A DNA stretch of 64,000 nt from Spirochaetales bacterium (GTDB taxonomy: Bacteria; Spirochaetota; Spirochaetia; Sphaerochaetales; Sphaerochaetaceae). Shown here piece by piece: positions 1 through 9,134 of the stretch. The stretch covers positions 1 to 64,000 of the forward strand of contig JAAZAT010000129.1 of the NCBI GenBank assembly GCA_012514185.1, written 5' to 3'. How positions within the stretch are numbered: position 1 is the stretch's first letter; every line of letters starts with the position of its first letter. Below the pieces are notes generated by a model. The model was not told where the DNA came from and made no database searches. It saw only the letters and a list, made by a program, of their open reading frames with translations. A program made the translations under genes and the position numbers.

Positions 1-265
1 CTGTAAAGCTGTTTAGTAGGAGTTGGTAGGATAAAACATTTAAAGCAAAACTCCCTAAATCCTGCATCTCAGGCTCTGGGATAAAGGTTTTTATCGATTT
101 TCGGCTTAATAAGTCAGAAAGTCAGGATGCAGTTTGATATCAACACTGTGCAAATACGGATTTAAAAAGAAAAGAAGAGAAGCGTTCTCTTTTTCCCTTG
201 AAGATTCCTGTCGAGATGGTACACTAAGAAAAATACGTTGCAATATGTTGCTGAAAGGAGGGCTT
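1..265. other. AT-rich upstream region of ade
   Basis: No convincing gene is visible. A small AU-rich hairpin at 175-191 (arms AAGAGAA and TTCTCTT, 3-nt loop) is followed by a short T run and could end a transcript arriving from the left. The ade promoter and ribosome-binding site fill the last 70 bases. I see no purine-riboswitch core, although the downstream gene is a purine-salvage enzyme. Confidence 0.4.
198..225 (+). promoter_or_regulatory. Predicted ade promoter
   Basis: TTGAAG (198-203), a 16-bp spacer and TACACT (220-225) form a sigma70-type promoter. It leaves a leader of about 35 nt that carries AAAGGAGGG just before the ade ATG. Confidence 0.55.
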
Positions 266-2011
266 ATGGATTCTTTGGATGTGCTCAATGAGGTGATAGC
301 GACCGCCTCATTGCGGAAAGAAGCCCAACTCTGCATTACCAATGCCCGCGTCTTGGATGTGTATAATAAAGAGTGGTTTGAAGCGGATGTCCTGATAAGC
401 GAAGGATATTTTACCGGATATGCCCAGCCGGGGGAGGGAAGAGCCCGCTTGATCGTAGATGCCCGGCGACGCTATTTGATCCCCGGCTTGATCGACAGTC
501 ATGTCCACATAGAGTCCAGCCATGCAACGCCTGCACATTTCAGCAACCTTGTAGTTCCTTGCGGAACGACGACAGTCGTTGCCGATCCGCATGAAATTTG
601 CAACGTCTGCGGGCTTGACGGACTTTCCTACATGCTCGACGCCTCACAAAACATCGCTTTGCAGGCCTTTTTCGTGGTTCCATCCTGCGTTCCTGCAACC
701 ACTTTCGAACACAGCGGGGCAGTAATGCTTGCTCCGGATCTGGTCGCGCCTTTGCAGAATGAACGGGTGCTCGGACTAGGGGAAATGATGGATTATCCAG
801 GGGTCGTCAATGGTTCGTCCCTGGTGCTGGACAAGATCTGGGAAGCAAAAAAAGCTAAAAAAATCATTGACGGTCATAGTCCCGCCATGCATGATTCTGC
901 TTTGGATGCCTACTGCGCCGCTGGAATCAGAACCGACCATGAGTGCGAGACTTCCGAGGAGCTCAAGGAGCGGGTTCGGCGCGGTATGTATGTGATGCTC
1001 CGTGAAGGTTCGGCATGCAACAATGTGCTAGGCCTGCTTGGCGGGGTGAACGAGCGCAACAGTAGAAGGTGCATGTTCTGTACCGACGATCGACAACCCA
1101 AGAGCATCCTCAGGGAAGGCCATATCAACAACAATGTCCGGCTCGCCGTAGGTGCAGGCCTGGATCCGATCGAAGCCATCTGCATGGCCACGATCAACAG
1201 CTGTGATTGTTATCATCTTGATGACCGGGGGGCGATTGCGCCGGGGCTTCGGGCTGATTTCTGCCTGTGCAACGATTTGACGGAGTTTACGATGCACCAG
1301 GTCTATATCGGAGGCAATCTGGTCGCCCAGGATGGAAGAATGCTCAAGCCTGATGCAAACACACCCGATGACCGGGTGCTTGGACGGATGGACGTAAAAG
1401 GTTTCAGCACAGAGCGATTGAGACTCAAGCTGTCGGATACCCGTGTACGGGTTATAGACATCGTTCCCGGCGGCGTGGTCACTGAAGCAGGGGAGGCCAC
1501 GGTTTCGGTGGTGGATGGAATGTGGGTGCATGATCCCAATCAGGACATTGTGAAGCTGGCTGTGATCGAGCGCCACAAGGGAACCGGGAACGTTGCACTT
1601 GCCTTGCTCCGGGGATATGGCCTGAAAGGCGGGGCGATGGCAACCTCGGTTGCCCACGATTCGCACAACATCATCGTAGCAGGGGACAACGATGATGACA
1701 TGGGTTTGTGTGTATCGCACTTGGTCGGCAGCGGTGGCGGCATGGTGATCGCCAAGCAGGGAAAAATTCTCGCATTTTTCGCCCAACCCGTCGCAGGCTT
1801 GATGAGCACCGAGGACGGACCGGAAATAGAGCGGAATCTGGATACCCTGCACCGAATTGCCACGAGTGAGCTTCATGTAAGCAAGGACATCGATCCTTTC
1901 ATGACTCTGTGCTTCATGTCGCTTCCGGTGATACCCACCTATAAACTCACCGATATGGGGCTCTTTGATGTGCGATCGTTTTCGTTTGTGCCGCTCGAGC
2001 TCAGTAAATGA
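266..2011 (+). CDS. ade: Adenine deaminase
   Basis: This cytosolic metal-dependent amidohydrolase converts adenine to hypoxanthine and ammonia in purine salvage. The 581-aa product matches the usual length of the AdeC/YerA family. The metal-binding HVHIESS lies at about residues 79-85, followed by a GTTTVVADPHEI block, GLGEMMDYPGV, a DGHSP histidine, TDHE and CTDDRQP. The C-terminal part has GSGGGMVIAKQGK, also typical. An in-frame ATG lies further upstream at 134, but the start at 266 is preferred because AAAGGAGGG sits immediately before it and homology begins soon after. Its 3' end overlaps the convergent ABC ATPase gene by 11 bp. Confidence 0.95.
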   Translation: MDSLDVLNEVIATASLRKEAQLCITNARVLDVYNKEWFEADVLISEGYFTGYAQPGEGRARLIVDARRRYLIPGLIDSHVHIESSHATPAHFSNLVVPCGTTTVVADPHEICNVCGLDGLSYMLDASQNIALQAFFVVPSCVPATTFEHSGAVMLAPDLVAPLQNERVLGLGEMMDYPGVVNGSSLVLDKIWEAKKAKKIIDGHSPAMHDSALDAYCAAGIRTDHECETSEELKERVRRGMYVMLREGSACNNVLGLLGGVNERNSRRCMFCTDDRQPKSILREGHINNNVRLAVGAGLDPIEAICMATINSCDCYHLDDRGAIAPGLRADFCLCNDLTEFTMHQVYIGGNLVAQDGRMLKPDANTPDDRVLGRMDVKGFSTERLRLKLSDTRVRVIDIVPGGVVTEAGEATVSVVDGMWVHDPNQDIVKLAVIERHKGTGNVALALLRGYGLKGGAMATSVAHDSHNIIVAGDNDDDMGLCVSHLVGSGGGMVIAKQGKILAFFAQPVAGLMSTEDGPEIERNLDTLHRIATSELHVSKDIDPFMTLCFMSLPVIPTYKLTDMGLFDVRSFSFVPLELSK

Positions 2012-2756
2012 GCGTCCTGCCCTCTATTGATCCGACTTTCAAAGGTGTTTCGTAGAGGGTGGTGAGCATTTCGGACGTCACCGTCTCCTCCTTGGTTCCA
2101 TAGCAGAGCAGCCGACCTTTCTTGAGCATGGCTACATGGGTGGCCAGCTCATAGGCCAGATTTGCATCGTGCGTTGTGAACAGCAGGGTTTTCCCTTTCT
2201 CAAAAAGATTCTTGAGAATCGAGATGACGCGCATCCGGTTTGCAGGGTCGAGGGCGCTGGTCGGTTCATCCAACAGCAGGATCCGGCTTTGCTGGGCGAT
2301 TGCACGGGCCAGCAACAGCAGCTGGTGCTCTCCCCCCGAGAGGCTGGTGATCGGGCGGTCCTGATAGGCTTCCAGTCCTACTTCCCCCAAAGCTTCTACG
2401 GCGATTGCGGCATCCTCCTCGGTCGGGGTTCCCATCTGCGAAAGGTAGGGGCTGCGTCCGAAGAGCGTGTACTCAAGCAGGGTGAAGGAGAAGTTGTAGT
2501 GCTCGCTTTGGGGTACCAAGGCGAGGTTCCTTCCCAGCTCCTTACGCCCGTAGTCGGCAAGGTCCTTGCCGAAAAGCAAGATGCCTCTGGCTTTGTTCCA
2601 CCCGAGCAAGAGGTCGAGCAGTGTGGACTTGCCGGCTCCATTGGAGCCGAGAATGGCAACCGACTCTCCTTCTTCGACACTGAAGGAGACTGAATCGAGT
2701 GCTTTGGTCCCTCCGGGATAGGTATAGCTTATCCGGACAAGCTCAAGTGCTTTCAT
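2001..2756 (-). CDS. ABC transporter ATP-binding protein, iron/cobalamin/heme uptake type
   Basis: This is the ATPase of a FecBCD/BtuFCD-type importer and acts at the cytoplasmic face of the inner membrane. The 251-aa protein has Walker A GSNGAGKS (37-44), a Q-loop near 83, signature LSGGEHQ (about 140-146), Walker B ILLLDEP (160-166) and a switch histidine in TTHD. It is the last gene of a three-gene minus-strand operon and overlaps the permease gene by 4 bp (ATGA). The substrate cannot be assigned from the ATPase; see the binding protein. The gene ends convergently inside the ade stop region. Confidence 0.92.
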   Translation of the reverse strand: MKALELVRISYTYPGGTKALDSVSFSVEEGESVAILGSNGAGKSTLLDLLLGWNKARGILLFGKDLADYGRKELGRNLALVPQSEHYNFSFTLLEYTLFGRSPYLSQMGTPTEEDAAIAVEALGEVGLEAYQDRPITSLSGGEHQLLLLARAIAQQSRILLLDEPTSALDPANRMRVISILKNLFEKGKTLLFTTHDANLAYELATHVAMLKKGRLLCYGTKEETVTSEMLTTLYETPLKVGSIEGRTLIY

Positions 2757-3769
2757 GCCTTACCCTCCTGATGCTTGAGGGAGAGAATGACGATGAAGAT
2801 GATGGCTCCAAGAAAGCTGGTCAGAAGGCCGATGGGGATTTCGGTGGGCAGCAGCGTCCTGCCGATGGTATCACAGAGCAGCAAGAAGAGGGCGCCGAGA
2901 ATCATGGATGCAGGGAAGCTGTAGGAGCTGTCCGAACCAAAGAGTTTGCGACCCAGATGCGGGGTGATCAAACCAACCCAGCCGATCAGGCCGGTAATCG
3001 AGATGGTCAGCGTGGTTCCCACCGTGGCGACGACCAGCAGGATAAGCCTGTCGCGCTTGGGGTTGAGCCCGACGCTGAAGGAGGTTTTCTCCTGCAGCGA
3101 AAGCAGATTGAGCTTCCATCGATAAGAGAACAGGATGACCAGGCAGGCGACCACGATGCTGAGAATCGAGAAAATCTGGTTCCAAGTAGCATTCCATAGT
3201 CCTCCCATCATCCAAAACGTGATGTCCTGCAAATCCCTTGTCGGTTCTGCAACGAGCTTGACTACGCCCAATGCACTGGTATAGATGGCAGAGACTGCGA
3301 TGCCGCTGAGCACCAGACGCAGCAATGCACCTCCAAAGCGGAAGCGTTTGGCCAAAAGATGGGAAGCCAGCAAGGCGGTAAGGCCGAAGAGGGTGGCACT
3401 GGCCTGGACAAGAGCGCTGCTGCCGGTACCCAGCACAATCATCAAGGCGGCACCGAAAGCGGAGCCTTGGCTGACCCCCAGAAATCCTGGTTCGACCAAT
3501 GGATTTGAGAACAGCATCTGGAAAGTGAACCCGCTGGCGCTGAGCATGGCTCCTGCCAGCAAGGCCAGCAGGATCCTGGGAAGACGGACCTGAAACACGA
3601 TGGTGCTGACCATCGGATCGGTCCAATCAGAGGGAAAGGTAAAACCGGGTTCAGGATATCGGCCGGCAAAGAGAAAGAGGGAGGCAAGAGCGATGGTTGC
3701 CAGCAGCAAGAGAGACAGCCGGATGAGCCGCCGTTTCTGCTCGGCTGCATAGGAGCGGTTAGCACTCAT
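2753..3769 (-). CDS. FecCD-family ABC transporter permease
   Basis: This 338-aa, strongly hydrophobic protein is of the FecCD/BtuC/FhuB type, expected to form a homodimer of about ten helices per subunit for uptake of iron chelates, heme or corrinoids. Recognisable family segments are RLPRILLALLAGAMLSASG near residues 60-78, NPLVEPGFLGVSQG near 90, and GLIGWVGLITPHLGR near 260, which is the coupling region facing the ATPase. It overlaps both neighbours by 4 bp, so the three proteins are probably made in fixed ratio. Confidence 0.93.
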   Translation of the reverse strand: MSANRSYAAEQKRRLIRLSLLLLATIALASLFLFAGRYPEPGFTFPSDWTDPMVSTIVFQVRLPRILLALLAGAMLSASGFTFQMLFSNPLVEPGFLGVSQGSAFGAALMIVLGTGSSALVQASATLFGLTALLASHLLAKRFRFGGALLRLVLSGIAVSAIYTSALGVVKLVAEPTRDLQDITFWMMGGLWNATWNQIFSILSIVVACLVILFSYRWKLNLLSLQEKTSFSVGLNPKRDRLILLVVATVGTTLTISITGLIGWVGLITPHLGRKLFGSDSSYSFPASMILGALFLLLCDTIGRTLLPTEIPIGLLTSFLGAIIFIVILSLKHQEGKA

Positions 3770-4869
3770 AGCGTGTTGATTGCCACCGAAGACCGGTAGA
3801 GGTCAAGCAACACATCAAGCTTCTTTTCGTCTGTTAAATTGTAGAAATCTTGGTAGAAGCGCCTTACTTCTGCTTCCATGTCCACGTCGGCAAACAAGGC
3901 TGGATAGGCTTCCTTTGCCAACCACTTCAAACCCAATATCCAAGAGGCGACAGGCTGGATGTAGTTCATCATATCGTGGGGGCTTGCTTTCACCTGGTCG
4001 GTTTTCACTGCGTCCAGATTGGCCCACACCCCTGATTCCTGTACAGCCTTCACGTACGTGTAGCTGGGATCCTTGTAGCTGGCGAGAATGACCAGGTCGG
4101 GATTCCATGCTGCAATTTGTTCGAAGCTGACCGTCGACCAGCCGTTGGCTGCCTTGTTTGCACCCTTGTTTACAGGAATAGCACCGGCGGTTTCCACCAT
4201 CCATGTCTGCATCCAGGAATCGGGGGCGATTTTATAGGCATAGGTTGCATCGGATCGTTCAGCCTGCAACAGCAGAACGCTTACTTTCTCTTCCTCTTTC
4301 AAGCCTTTGACCCGATCGGTGATGAATCGGACCTGCGTCTCGTAGAGGTTGATGAGCTGTTCGGCCCGGGCGGTGTTCTTCAACAGCTTTCCCAACTCTC
4401 TGAGTTCATGCTTCCAGTCCTCATAACTCTCAAGGTTCATGGTGTAGTTGGGAATGCCAAGCTGGTCGAGTTTCTTTGCAGTGGATTCATAGTGGGTGGC
4501 TTTCATGAGAACCAAATCACTGTTCTTGCTGGCAATCTCCTCAGCGCTTGCCGTCTGGCTGATGCGCGGCTTCTCGTCCAGCTCGGGTCTGATGAAGTCA
4601 AAGAAATCGCCCAACCCTTGGTCGGTCTTAGGCAGGGTGAGCTCAATGCCTTCCACTTCCTCGAATAACAACAGCGCATTGGCCGGCATGTTTCCGGCTT
4701 TTCCGGCAATCAGGATATGGGAAGGCTTTTGAGCAAGCTTGAGCGTGCGGTTATTGGCATCGGTGGCCGTGTAGTAGTCGGAATTGTACATGGCAGACTC
4801 TGCTGAAGCTTGGGCAAAGAGCAGTGAGGATAGCAGAAAAAGGATCAGCAGCAGTGAACGAATCTTCAT
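3766..4869 (-). CDS. Periplasmic substrate-binding protein of FecB/BtuF type
   Basis: This is the first gene of the importer operon. The 367-aa protein starts with a signal peptide (MKIRSLLLILFLLSS..., probable cleavage after AQASA). There is no lipobox cysteine, so it should be soluble in the periplasm. The body follows the TroA/FecB superfamily plan: an N-terminal lobe ending around an ISQTASAEEIASKNSDLVL segment, a long linking helix (about 150-190), and a C-terminal lobe with ...FEQIAAWNPDLVILAS. The ligand is not evident. There is no cobalamin riboswitch upstream, which mildly favours iron, heme or another metal complex over B12. A near-perfect palindrome overlaps its promoter. Confidence 0.88.
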   Translation of the reverse strand: MKIRSLLLILFLLSSLLFAQASAESAMYNSDYYTATDANNRTLKLAQKPSHILIAGKAGNMPANALLLFEEVEGIELTLPKTDQGLGDFFDFIRPELDEKPRISQTASAEEIASKNSDLVLMKATHYESTAKKLDQLGIPNYTMNLESYEDWKHELRELGKLLKNTARAEQLINLYETQVRFITDRVKGLKEEEKVSVLLLQAERSDATYAYKIAPDSWMQTWMVETAGAIPVNKGANKAANGWSTVSFEQIAAWNPDLVILASYKDPSYTYVKAVQESGVWANLDAVKTDQVKASPHDMMNYIQPVASWILGLKWLAKEAYPALFADVDMEAEVRRFYQDFYNLTDEKKLDVLLDLYRSSVAINTL

Positions 4870-4900
4870 GGGAAAGCTCCTTGGCGTTGCGAATGGTTGC

Positions 4901-4930
4901 AGTTTACCATTGTATTTTTAAAAATGCAAT
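4901..4930 (-). promoter_or_regulatory. Promoter and 22-bp palindromic operator of the ABC importer
   Basis: On the minus strand TTGCAT (4929-4924), a 17-bp spacer and TAAACT (4906-4901) form a good promoter. The spacer and -35 are covered by a palindrome at 4909-4930, with arms ATTGTATTTTT and AAAAATGCAAT matching at 10 of 11 positions. This is where a repressor would block polymerase. The sequence does not resemble a classical Fur box. Confidence 0.65.
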
Positions 4931-4989
4931 CGTGTTTCGTCCCTATGACCATCTCTTTTCACCTTGATACCTTTGCCCATTCAGTTTAC

Positions 4990-4998
4990 TGTTATACT
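4990..4998 (+). promoter_or_regulatory. Extended -10 promoter of proAB
   Basis: TGTTATACT fits an extended -10 element (TGnTATACT). No well-spaced -35 is visible. AAGGA at about 5008-5012 serves the proA ATG. Confidence 0.5.
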
Positions 4999-5021
4999 CA
5001 GCATGATAAAGGACCTGAAGA

Positions 5022-6350
5022 ATGGAGAAACACGCATTACACCAGCGGATTCGTAATCTGAGGGCGAGTTCCAAACACTTGGCCGCCAGCACGCAGGATG
5101 AGAGGAACTCCCTTTTGCTAGCGATAGCAGAGAATCTGCGAACAGCATATCCGGCCATTGCATCTGCAAACGAGGAAGATGTCCGTTCAGCACGCGAGAA
5201 CGGTCAAAAAGAGTCGTTGATCAAGCGCCTCATTTTCTCGGAGGAGAAGCTTGAAGCCTCCCTTTCCGGCCTGAGGCAAGTAGCCCAGCTAGACGATCCA
5301 ATCGGCAAGGTCAAGCAGCGCAGGCTGCTCGATACCGGCTTGCTGCTTGAGCAGGTTACGTTCCCCATCGGTGTGATCGGCATGATATTCGAAGCACGGC
5401 CCGATGCCCTCATCCAGATAGTCTCCTTATGCTTGAAAAGCGGCAATGGAATCATCCTGAAAGGAGGGAGGGAGGCACAGCGGACCAATACCGCGTTGGT
5501 CGAGGTCATCAAGCAAAGCTGCGCATCATCCAAACTCGGAGATGCTTGGCTGACTCTCCTGGAAAGCCACGGCGATGTGGATCAGATTTTGGGTATGGAG
5601 GAGGAGATCGACCTGCTCATTCCCCGCGGAACCAACCAGTTCGTCAAGTATGTGATGGAGCACACATCGATTCCCGTACTCGGCCATGCAGATGGGATCT
5701 GTCATCTCTATATCGATGAGAAAGCTGATTTGGACAAGGCTGTTGAAATTGCCTTTGACTCCAAGACCCAGTATCCTGCCGCCTGCAATGCCGTGGAAAC
5801 CATCCTTGTGCATCAGAAGGTAGCGAAACAAGTGCTTCAGCCTCTGGCCAGGAGACTGGCTGAGGGAAATGTTGTCATCCATGGTGACAGCGTCGTCTGT
5901 TCCCATATCCAGGCCATACCCTATGAACAAGGCGATTGGGAGCAAGAGTATCTGCAGAACGAGGTGAATATCCATGTCGTGGACTCACTAGAGCAGGCGA
6001 TCGAGCATATTGAGGAGTATGGGTCGCACCATACCGATGCCATTGTCAGTGAGGATCCCCAGGCAATCAGAACGTTCTTTTCCCAAGTCGACAGTGCTGA
6101 TGTCTTTGCGAACTGCTCGACCAGGTTTTCAGACGGGTATCGATTCGGTCTCGGAGCGGAAGTAGGTATCAGCACGGCGAAGATTCATGCCCGCGGTCCG
6201 GTAGGCTTGGAAGGTTTGATGAGCACCAAGTACCTGGTACGCGGAAACGGCCAGGTGGTTTCTGCCTATGCAGGCTCTTTCCCCAAGCCGTTTCTGCATC
6301 AAGAGCTCTCATGCGAGGGTCTTTCCATGCTGACAGGAGAGCAGCTATGA
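5022..6350 (+). CDS. proA: Gamma-glutamyl phosphate reductase
   Basis: This is the second enzyme of proline synthesis: NADPH-dependent reduction of gamma-glutamyl phosphate to glutamate semialdehyde in the cytosol. The 442-aa protein has the family segments GVIGMIFEARPDA (117-129), ILKGGREA near 145-152 and the catalytic cysteine C255 in YPAACNAVET. The order here is proA before proB, the reverse of many bacteria, with a 4-bp ATGA overlap. proC is about 6 kb away on the other strand. Confidence 0.97.
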   Translation: MEKHALHQRIRNLRASSKHLAASTQDERNSLLLAIAENLRTAYPAIASANEEDVRSARENGQKESLIKRLIFSEEKLEASLSGLRQVAQLDDPIGKVKQRRLLDTGLLLEQVTFPIGVIGMIFEARPDALIQIVSLCLKSGNGIILKGGREAQRTNTALVEVIKQSCASSKLGDAWLTLLESHGDVDQILGMEEEIDLLIPRGTNQFVKYVMEHTSIPVLGHADGICHLYIDEKADLDKAVEIAFDSKTQYPAACNAVETILVHQKVAKQVLQPLARRLAEGNVVIHGDSVVCSHIQAIPYEQGDWEQEYLQNEVNIHVVDSLEQAIEHIEEYGSHHTDAIVSEDPQAIRTFFSQVDSADVFANCSTRFSDGYRFGLGAEVGISTAKIHARGPVGLEGLMSTKYLVRGNGQVVSAYAGSFPKPFLHQELSCEGLSMLTGEQL

Positions 6351-7471
6351 GCCGTGAGTTGCAGGATGTAAAGCGTATAGTACTGAAAGTGGGGACCAAT
6401 CTGCTCAGCTGCAAGGATGGGATCGACGAGACCCGCATCGACTCCATCGTTGAACAGATTGCTCACTTGATGAAGAAGAACTACCAAGTCCTCCTGGTTT
6501 CCAGTGGTGCCATCGGCATGGGGGCGAAAGAGCTGCACCTGAAGGGACCGGTCAAGCAGGTTGCAATGCGTCAGGCATGTGCCTCGATCGGACAACCGCT
6601 GTTGATGTCCAGTTACCGCAGGGCATTTAAAAAGCATGGCTTGGTTTGCTCGCAAATCCTGCTGACCCGCAAGGATTTGAACAATCGTCACACCTATGTA
6701 AACCTCCGCAATAGTGTTTTCACCCTGCTGGATTTGGGTGTGGTGCCTGTTTTCAATGAGAATGACGTGGTAAGCACAGCCGAAATTGGTTCAGCTTTCG
6801 GGGACAACGACCGCATGAGTGCCATGGTCGCCAGCAAGATTGATGCTGATCTGTTGATCATCCTCACCGATATCACCGGCTTGTATACTGCAGACCCGAG
6901 AAAAGACTCCACTGCACAGCTGCTCAGCGAGATCGAGTTGTTGGATGAGAAAATTCTTGCATACGCTGGTGGAGCCGGATCGACCTACTCGACCGGTGGA
7001 ATGAAGACCAAGCTCCTGGCTGCCAAAATTGCAGCAGTTGCCGGTTGTGCAACCATCATTGCCAGCGGGTACGAGGAGAATGCCTTGCCGAGGCTGCTGG
7101 AATCAGAAGCGCTGGGAACCTACATCCATCCGACCAAACGGCTCAGCCAAAGGGAGCGGTGGATTCTCAACAACTCCCACCAGGGTTCCATCGAGGTTGA
7201 TGATGGAGCCAAGCAGGCACTGCTCTCCAAAAAAAGCCTGCTTCCCAAAGGAGTGGTGCGGGTGCATGGGGTTTTCTCCGAGGGAGATGTAATCCAGGTT
7301 TGTTCAACGGATGGAAAGCCGTTTGCCAAGGCTGTTCCCTATTTGAACAGTACCGATATTGCCAGTGTTGCTGGACATAGCAGCAAGGATATCCAACGGA
7401 TTCTTGGAACAGGCTACAAGGACATGATTTTCCGTCCAGAGGATTTGGTGTTGCTCGACGATGTTGAATAA
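6347..7471 (+). CDS. proB: Glutamate 5-kinase
   Basis: This enzyme phosphorylates glutamate to gamma-glutamyl phosphate, the committed and normally proline-inhibited step. The 374-aa protein has KVGTNLL near the start, the VSSGAIGMG glycine loop, a NENDVVST segment and ...DITGLYTADPR. A C-terminal PUA-like domain occupies roughly residues 280-365. The start at 6347 is chosen over an in-frame ATG at 6311 because it forms the ATGA junction with proA and puts the first kinase strand at the N-terminus. Confidence 0.97.
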   Translation: MSRELQDVKRIVLKVGTNLLSCKDGIDETRIDSIVEQIAHLMKKNYQVLLVSSGAIGMGAKELHLKGPVKQVAMRQACASIGQPLLMSSYRRAFKKHGLVCSQILLTRKDLNNRHTYVNLRNSVFTLLDLGVVPVFNENDVVSTAEIGSAFGDNDRMSAMVASKIDADLLIILTDITGLYTADPRKDSTAQLLSEIELLDEKILAYAGGAGSTYSTGGMKTKLLAAKIAAVAGCATIIASGYEENALPRLLESEALGTYIHPTKRLSQRERWILNNSHQGSIEVDDGAKQALLSKKSLLPKGVVRVHGVFSEGDVIQVCSTDGKPFAKAVPYLNSTDIASVAGHSSKDIQRILGTGYKDMIFRPEDLVLLDDVE

Positions 7472-8381
7472 CTATCGAATATACCGGAGAAAGCAAGAGC
7501 TCGGCAGCAGAGTCACTCGGTTGCACAATACCGAGCAGCTTGCCATCGGTATTCTCGATACGGGAAACCTCGAACAACTGACCGGTTGCCTGGATTGGTA
7601 TACCCGAGAGATGAATTACAGCCTGCATGTAGTAACCCAGGAAGGACGTTTTGATCTGGGGAGTATGCAGGAAGCATACAAGGATGTGACCTTCCTGGTT
7701 TTCACCAGCCATACCTTTACCGGAGAAAAAGTGAATGCGGTCGCCAACGAGTGCAGGACCAATCTGTTTCTCATCGTTCGTTCCGACTTGTTGTTGGTAA
7801 CTTTCGACGGACCGACTCTCTTGGATGCCATGAGCCAAAGCGACCACCCGGCAGCCTTCACGGCCGTGGTTGCCAACGCCTATCGCGAAATCATCCCCTG
7901 TCGAAGGATGCCGCGCATGAGTGGCCGGCATTTGGATCCCGATTCCGGTTTTCCCAGCCTGGATAGGGCTGTCAGTCTTCCTTCCCTCTATCCTTTCATG
8001 TGCCTGGGCTTGTACGACCGCGCCTTGTTCCAACGGCTCAGGGGCTTTGATGAGGCTATCCACAGCGAGTATTGGCAGGCCTTGGATTGGGGGATCCGCT
8101 GCCACCTGCTCGGATATACCGTCTCGATCAACAGTGCGTTGATGGTGCAGTTTCCCGACCGGGAAAGCGTCATTGAAGACCGCAGCGAGGCAGAGGGATA
8201 CCTCAGGTGCTATACCAAGGCGCTCTCGGTGCAGCAGGTCAATGCAAAGAATGTCGCAAGAAAATACAAGGGGTTTTTCGACAAGGAAGTCTATCAGACG
8301 GAAGTGAAGAAACGCATGCTTTGGTTGCAAAAACTTGATTTTGCAGAGCTCTGCGCCCGTTGGCCCAAGGAGGATGCGTGA
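7461..8381 (+). CDS. Glycosyltransferase-like protein (GT-A/GT2 fold), function unknown
   Basis: This 306-aa cytosolic protein overlaps the end of proB by 11 bp. The C-terminal half has the pattern of family 2 glycosyltransferases: LYDRALFQRLRGFDEAIHSEYW..LDWGIRCHLLGY resembles the acceptor-side (F)GGFDE...D.D...R...G element. The N-terminal half could be the nucleotide-sugar fold, but a clear DxD is not obvious. No signal peptide or membrane helix is present. It lies between proline synthesis and a cell-wall amidase, so a role in envelope glycans is possible but unproven. There is no clear Shine-Dalgarno, so it is probably coupled to proB. Confidence 0.6.
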   Translation: MLNNYRIYRRKQELGSRVTRLHNTEQLAIGILDTGNLEQLTGCLDWYTREMNYSLHVVTQEGRFDLGSMQEAYKDVTFLVFTSHTFTGEKVNAVANECRTNLFLIVRSDLLLVTFDGPTLLDAMSQSDHPAAFTAVVANAYREIIPCRRMPRMSGRHLDPDSGFPSLDRAVSLPSLYPFMCLGLYDRALFQRLRGFDEAIHSEYWQALDWGIRCHLLGYTVSINSALMVQFPDRESVIEDRSEAEGYLRCYTKALSVQQVNAKNVARKYKGFFDKEVYQTEVKKRMLWLQKLDFAELCARWPKEDA

Positions 8382-9121
8382 AGAAGGTGCTTTGTCTGAT
8401 ACTATTGCTTGTCTTGTGTTCCCCTCTTTCTGCCGCTGCCGACCCTTTTTCCCATCCGGTGAAAACCATTGTCCTGGATGCCGGACATGGAGGTCACGAC
8501 CCTGGAGCTTCCTATGCGTGGAGTTTCGCCGGGGGGACTGTGTATGAGCGGGATTTGACGCTGGACATAACCAAGCGCCTCTATGCGCTGCTGGCGGTCT
8601 CCCACCCGGACTTGCAATTGGTCATGACCCGCAGCGACGATACCTACCTGACGCTTGAGCAACGGTGCGAGGTTGCATACCTACAGGTTCTCAAACCTCA
8701 AAGCAGTGCACTTTTTGTTTCCATCCATGTCAACAGCGCTCAGGCCAAGGAAGCTTCAGGATTCGAGATCCTGACCAAGCAGCAAAACAAGCGGGTCACG
8801 TTTCTCGATGAGAAGACTCCGATGGAGAACATCAGCCTTTTTTCTTCTCATTCGCTTCTTTCGCTCAATCGATTGCTCAACCATAGAAACCTTGTAGTAG
8901 CTTCCAACTTTGAGAAGACACTGTCCGAGAGACTGGTCACCAGCCGCAACAGGGGAGTGAAAGAGCGTGATATATTTGTCCTGAACGCCAGCAGGATGCC
9001 GTCCGTGCTGGTGGAGGTCGGGTTTCTCACCAATGAAGAGGATGCACGCAACCTGATATCACCGCAATATCGACAGCGTGTAGCACAGGCTTTGGCAACA
9101 GCTATCGAGCTTTGCCTCTGA
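8378..9121 (+). CDS. N-acetylmuramoyl-L-alanine amidase (Amidase_3)
   Basis: This predicted zinc amidase cleaves the bond between MurNAc and the stem peptide. The 247-aa protein starts at GTG (8378), which overlaps the previous stop as GTGA and follows AAGGAGG; the upstream TTG would lie before that site. A signal peptide (KKVLCLILLLVLCSPLSAAA) indicates export. Zinc ligands fit IVLDAGHGGHDPG (H in AGHGG), VSIHVNSA for the second histidine, and VLVEVGFLTN for the catalytic glutamate. No separate wall-binding domain is seen. Confidence 0.9.
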   Translation: MKKVLCLILLLVLCSPLSAAADPFSHPVKTIVLDAGHGGHDPGASYAWSFAGGTVYERDLTLDITKRLYALLAVSHPDLQLVMTRSDDTYLTLEQRCEVAYLQVLKPQSSALFVSIHVNSAQAKEASGFEILTKQQNKRVTFLDEKTPMENISLFSSHSLLSLNRLLNHRNLVVASNFEKTLSERLVTSRNRGVKERDIFVLNASRMPSVLVEVGFLTNEEDARNLISPQYRQRVAQALATAIELCL

Positions 9122-9134
9122 CAAGGAGGTCCGC

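Noticed and set aside
1-265. Purine riboswitch ahead of adenine deaminase
   Set aside because: The conserved core and paired loops of a purine riboswitch are not recognisable; only a normal promoter and leader are seen.
1028-1876. Long antisense ORF within adenine deaminase
   Set aside because: It is the mirror of a highly conserved coding region; its translation has no domain pattern.
4870-5021. Cobalamin riboswitch controlling the ABC importer
   Set aside because: The gap is about 150 bp and shared with the proA promoter; no B12-box-like conserved segment is present.
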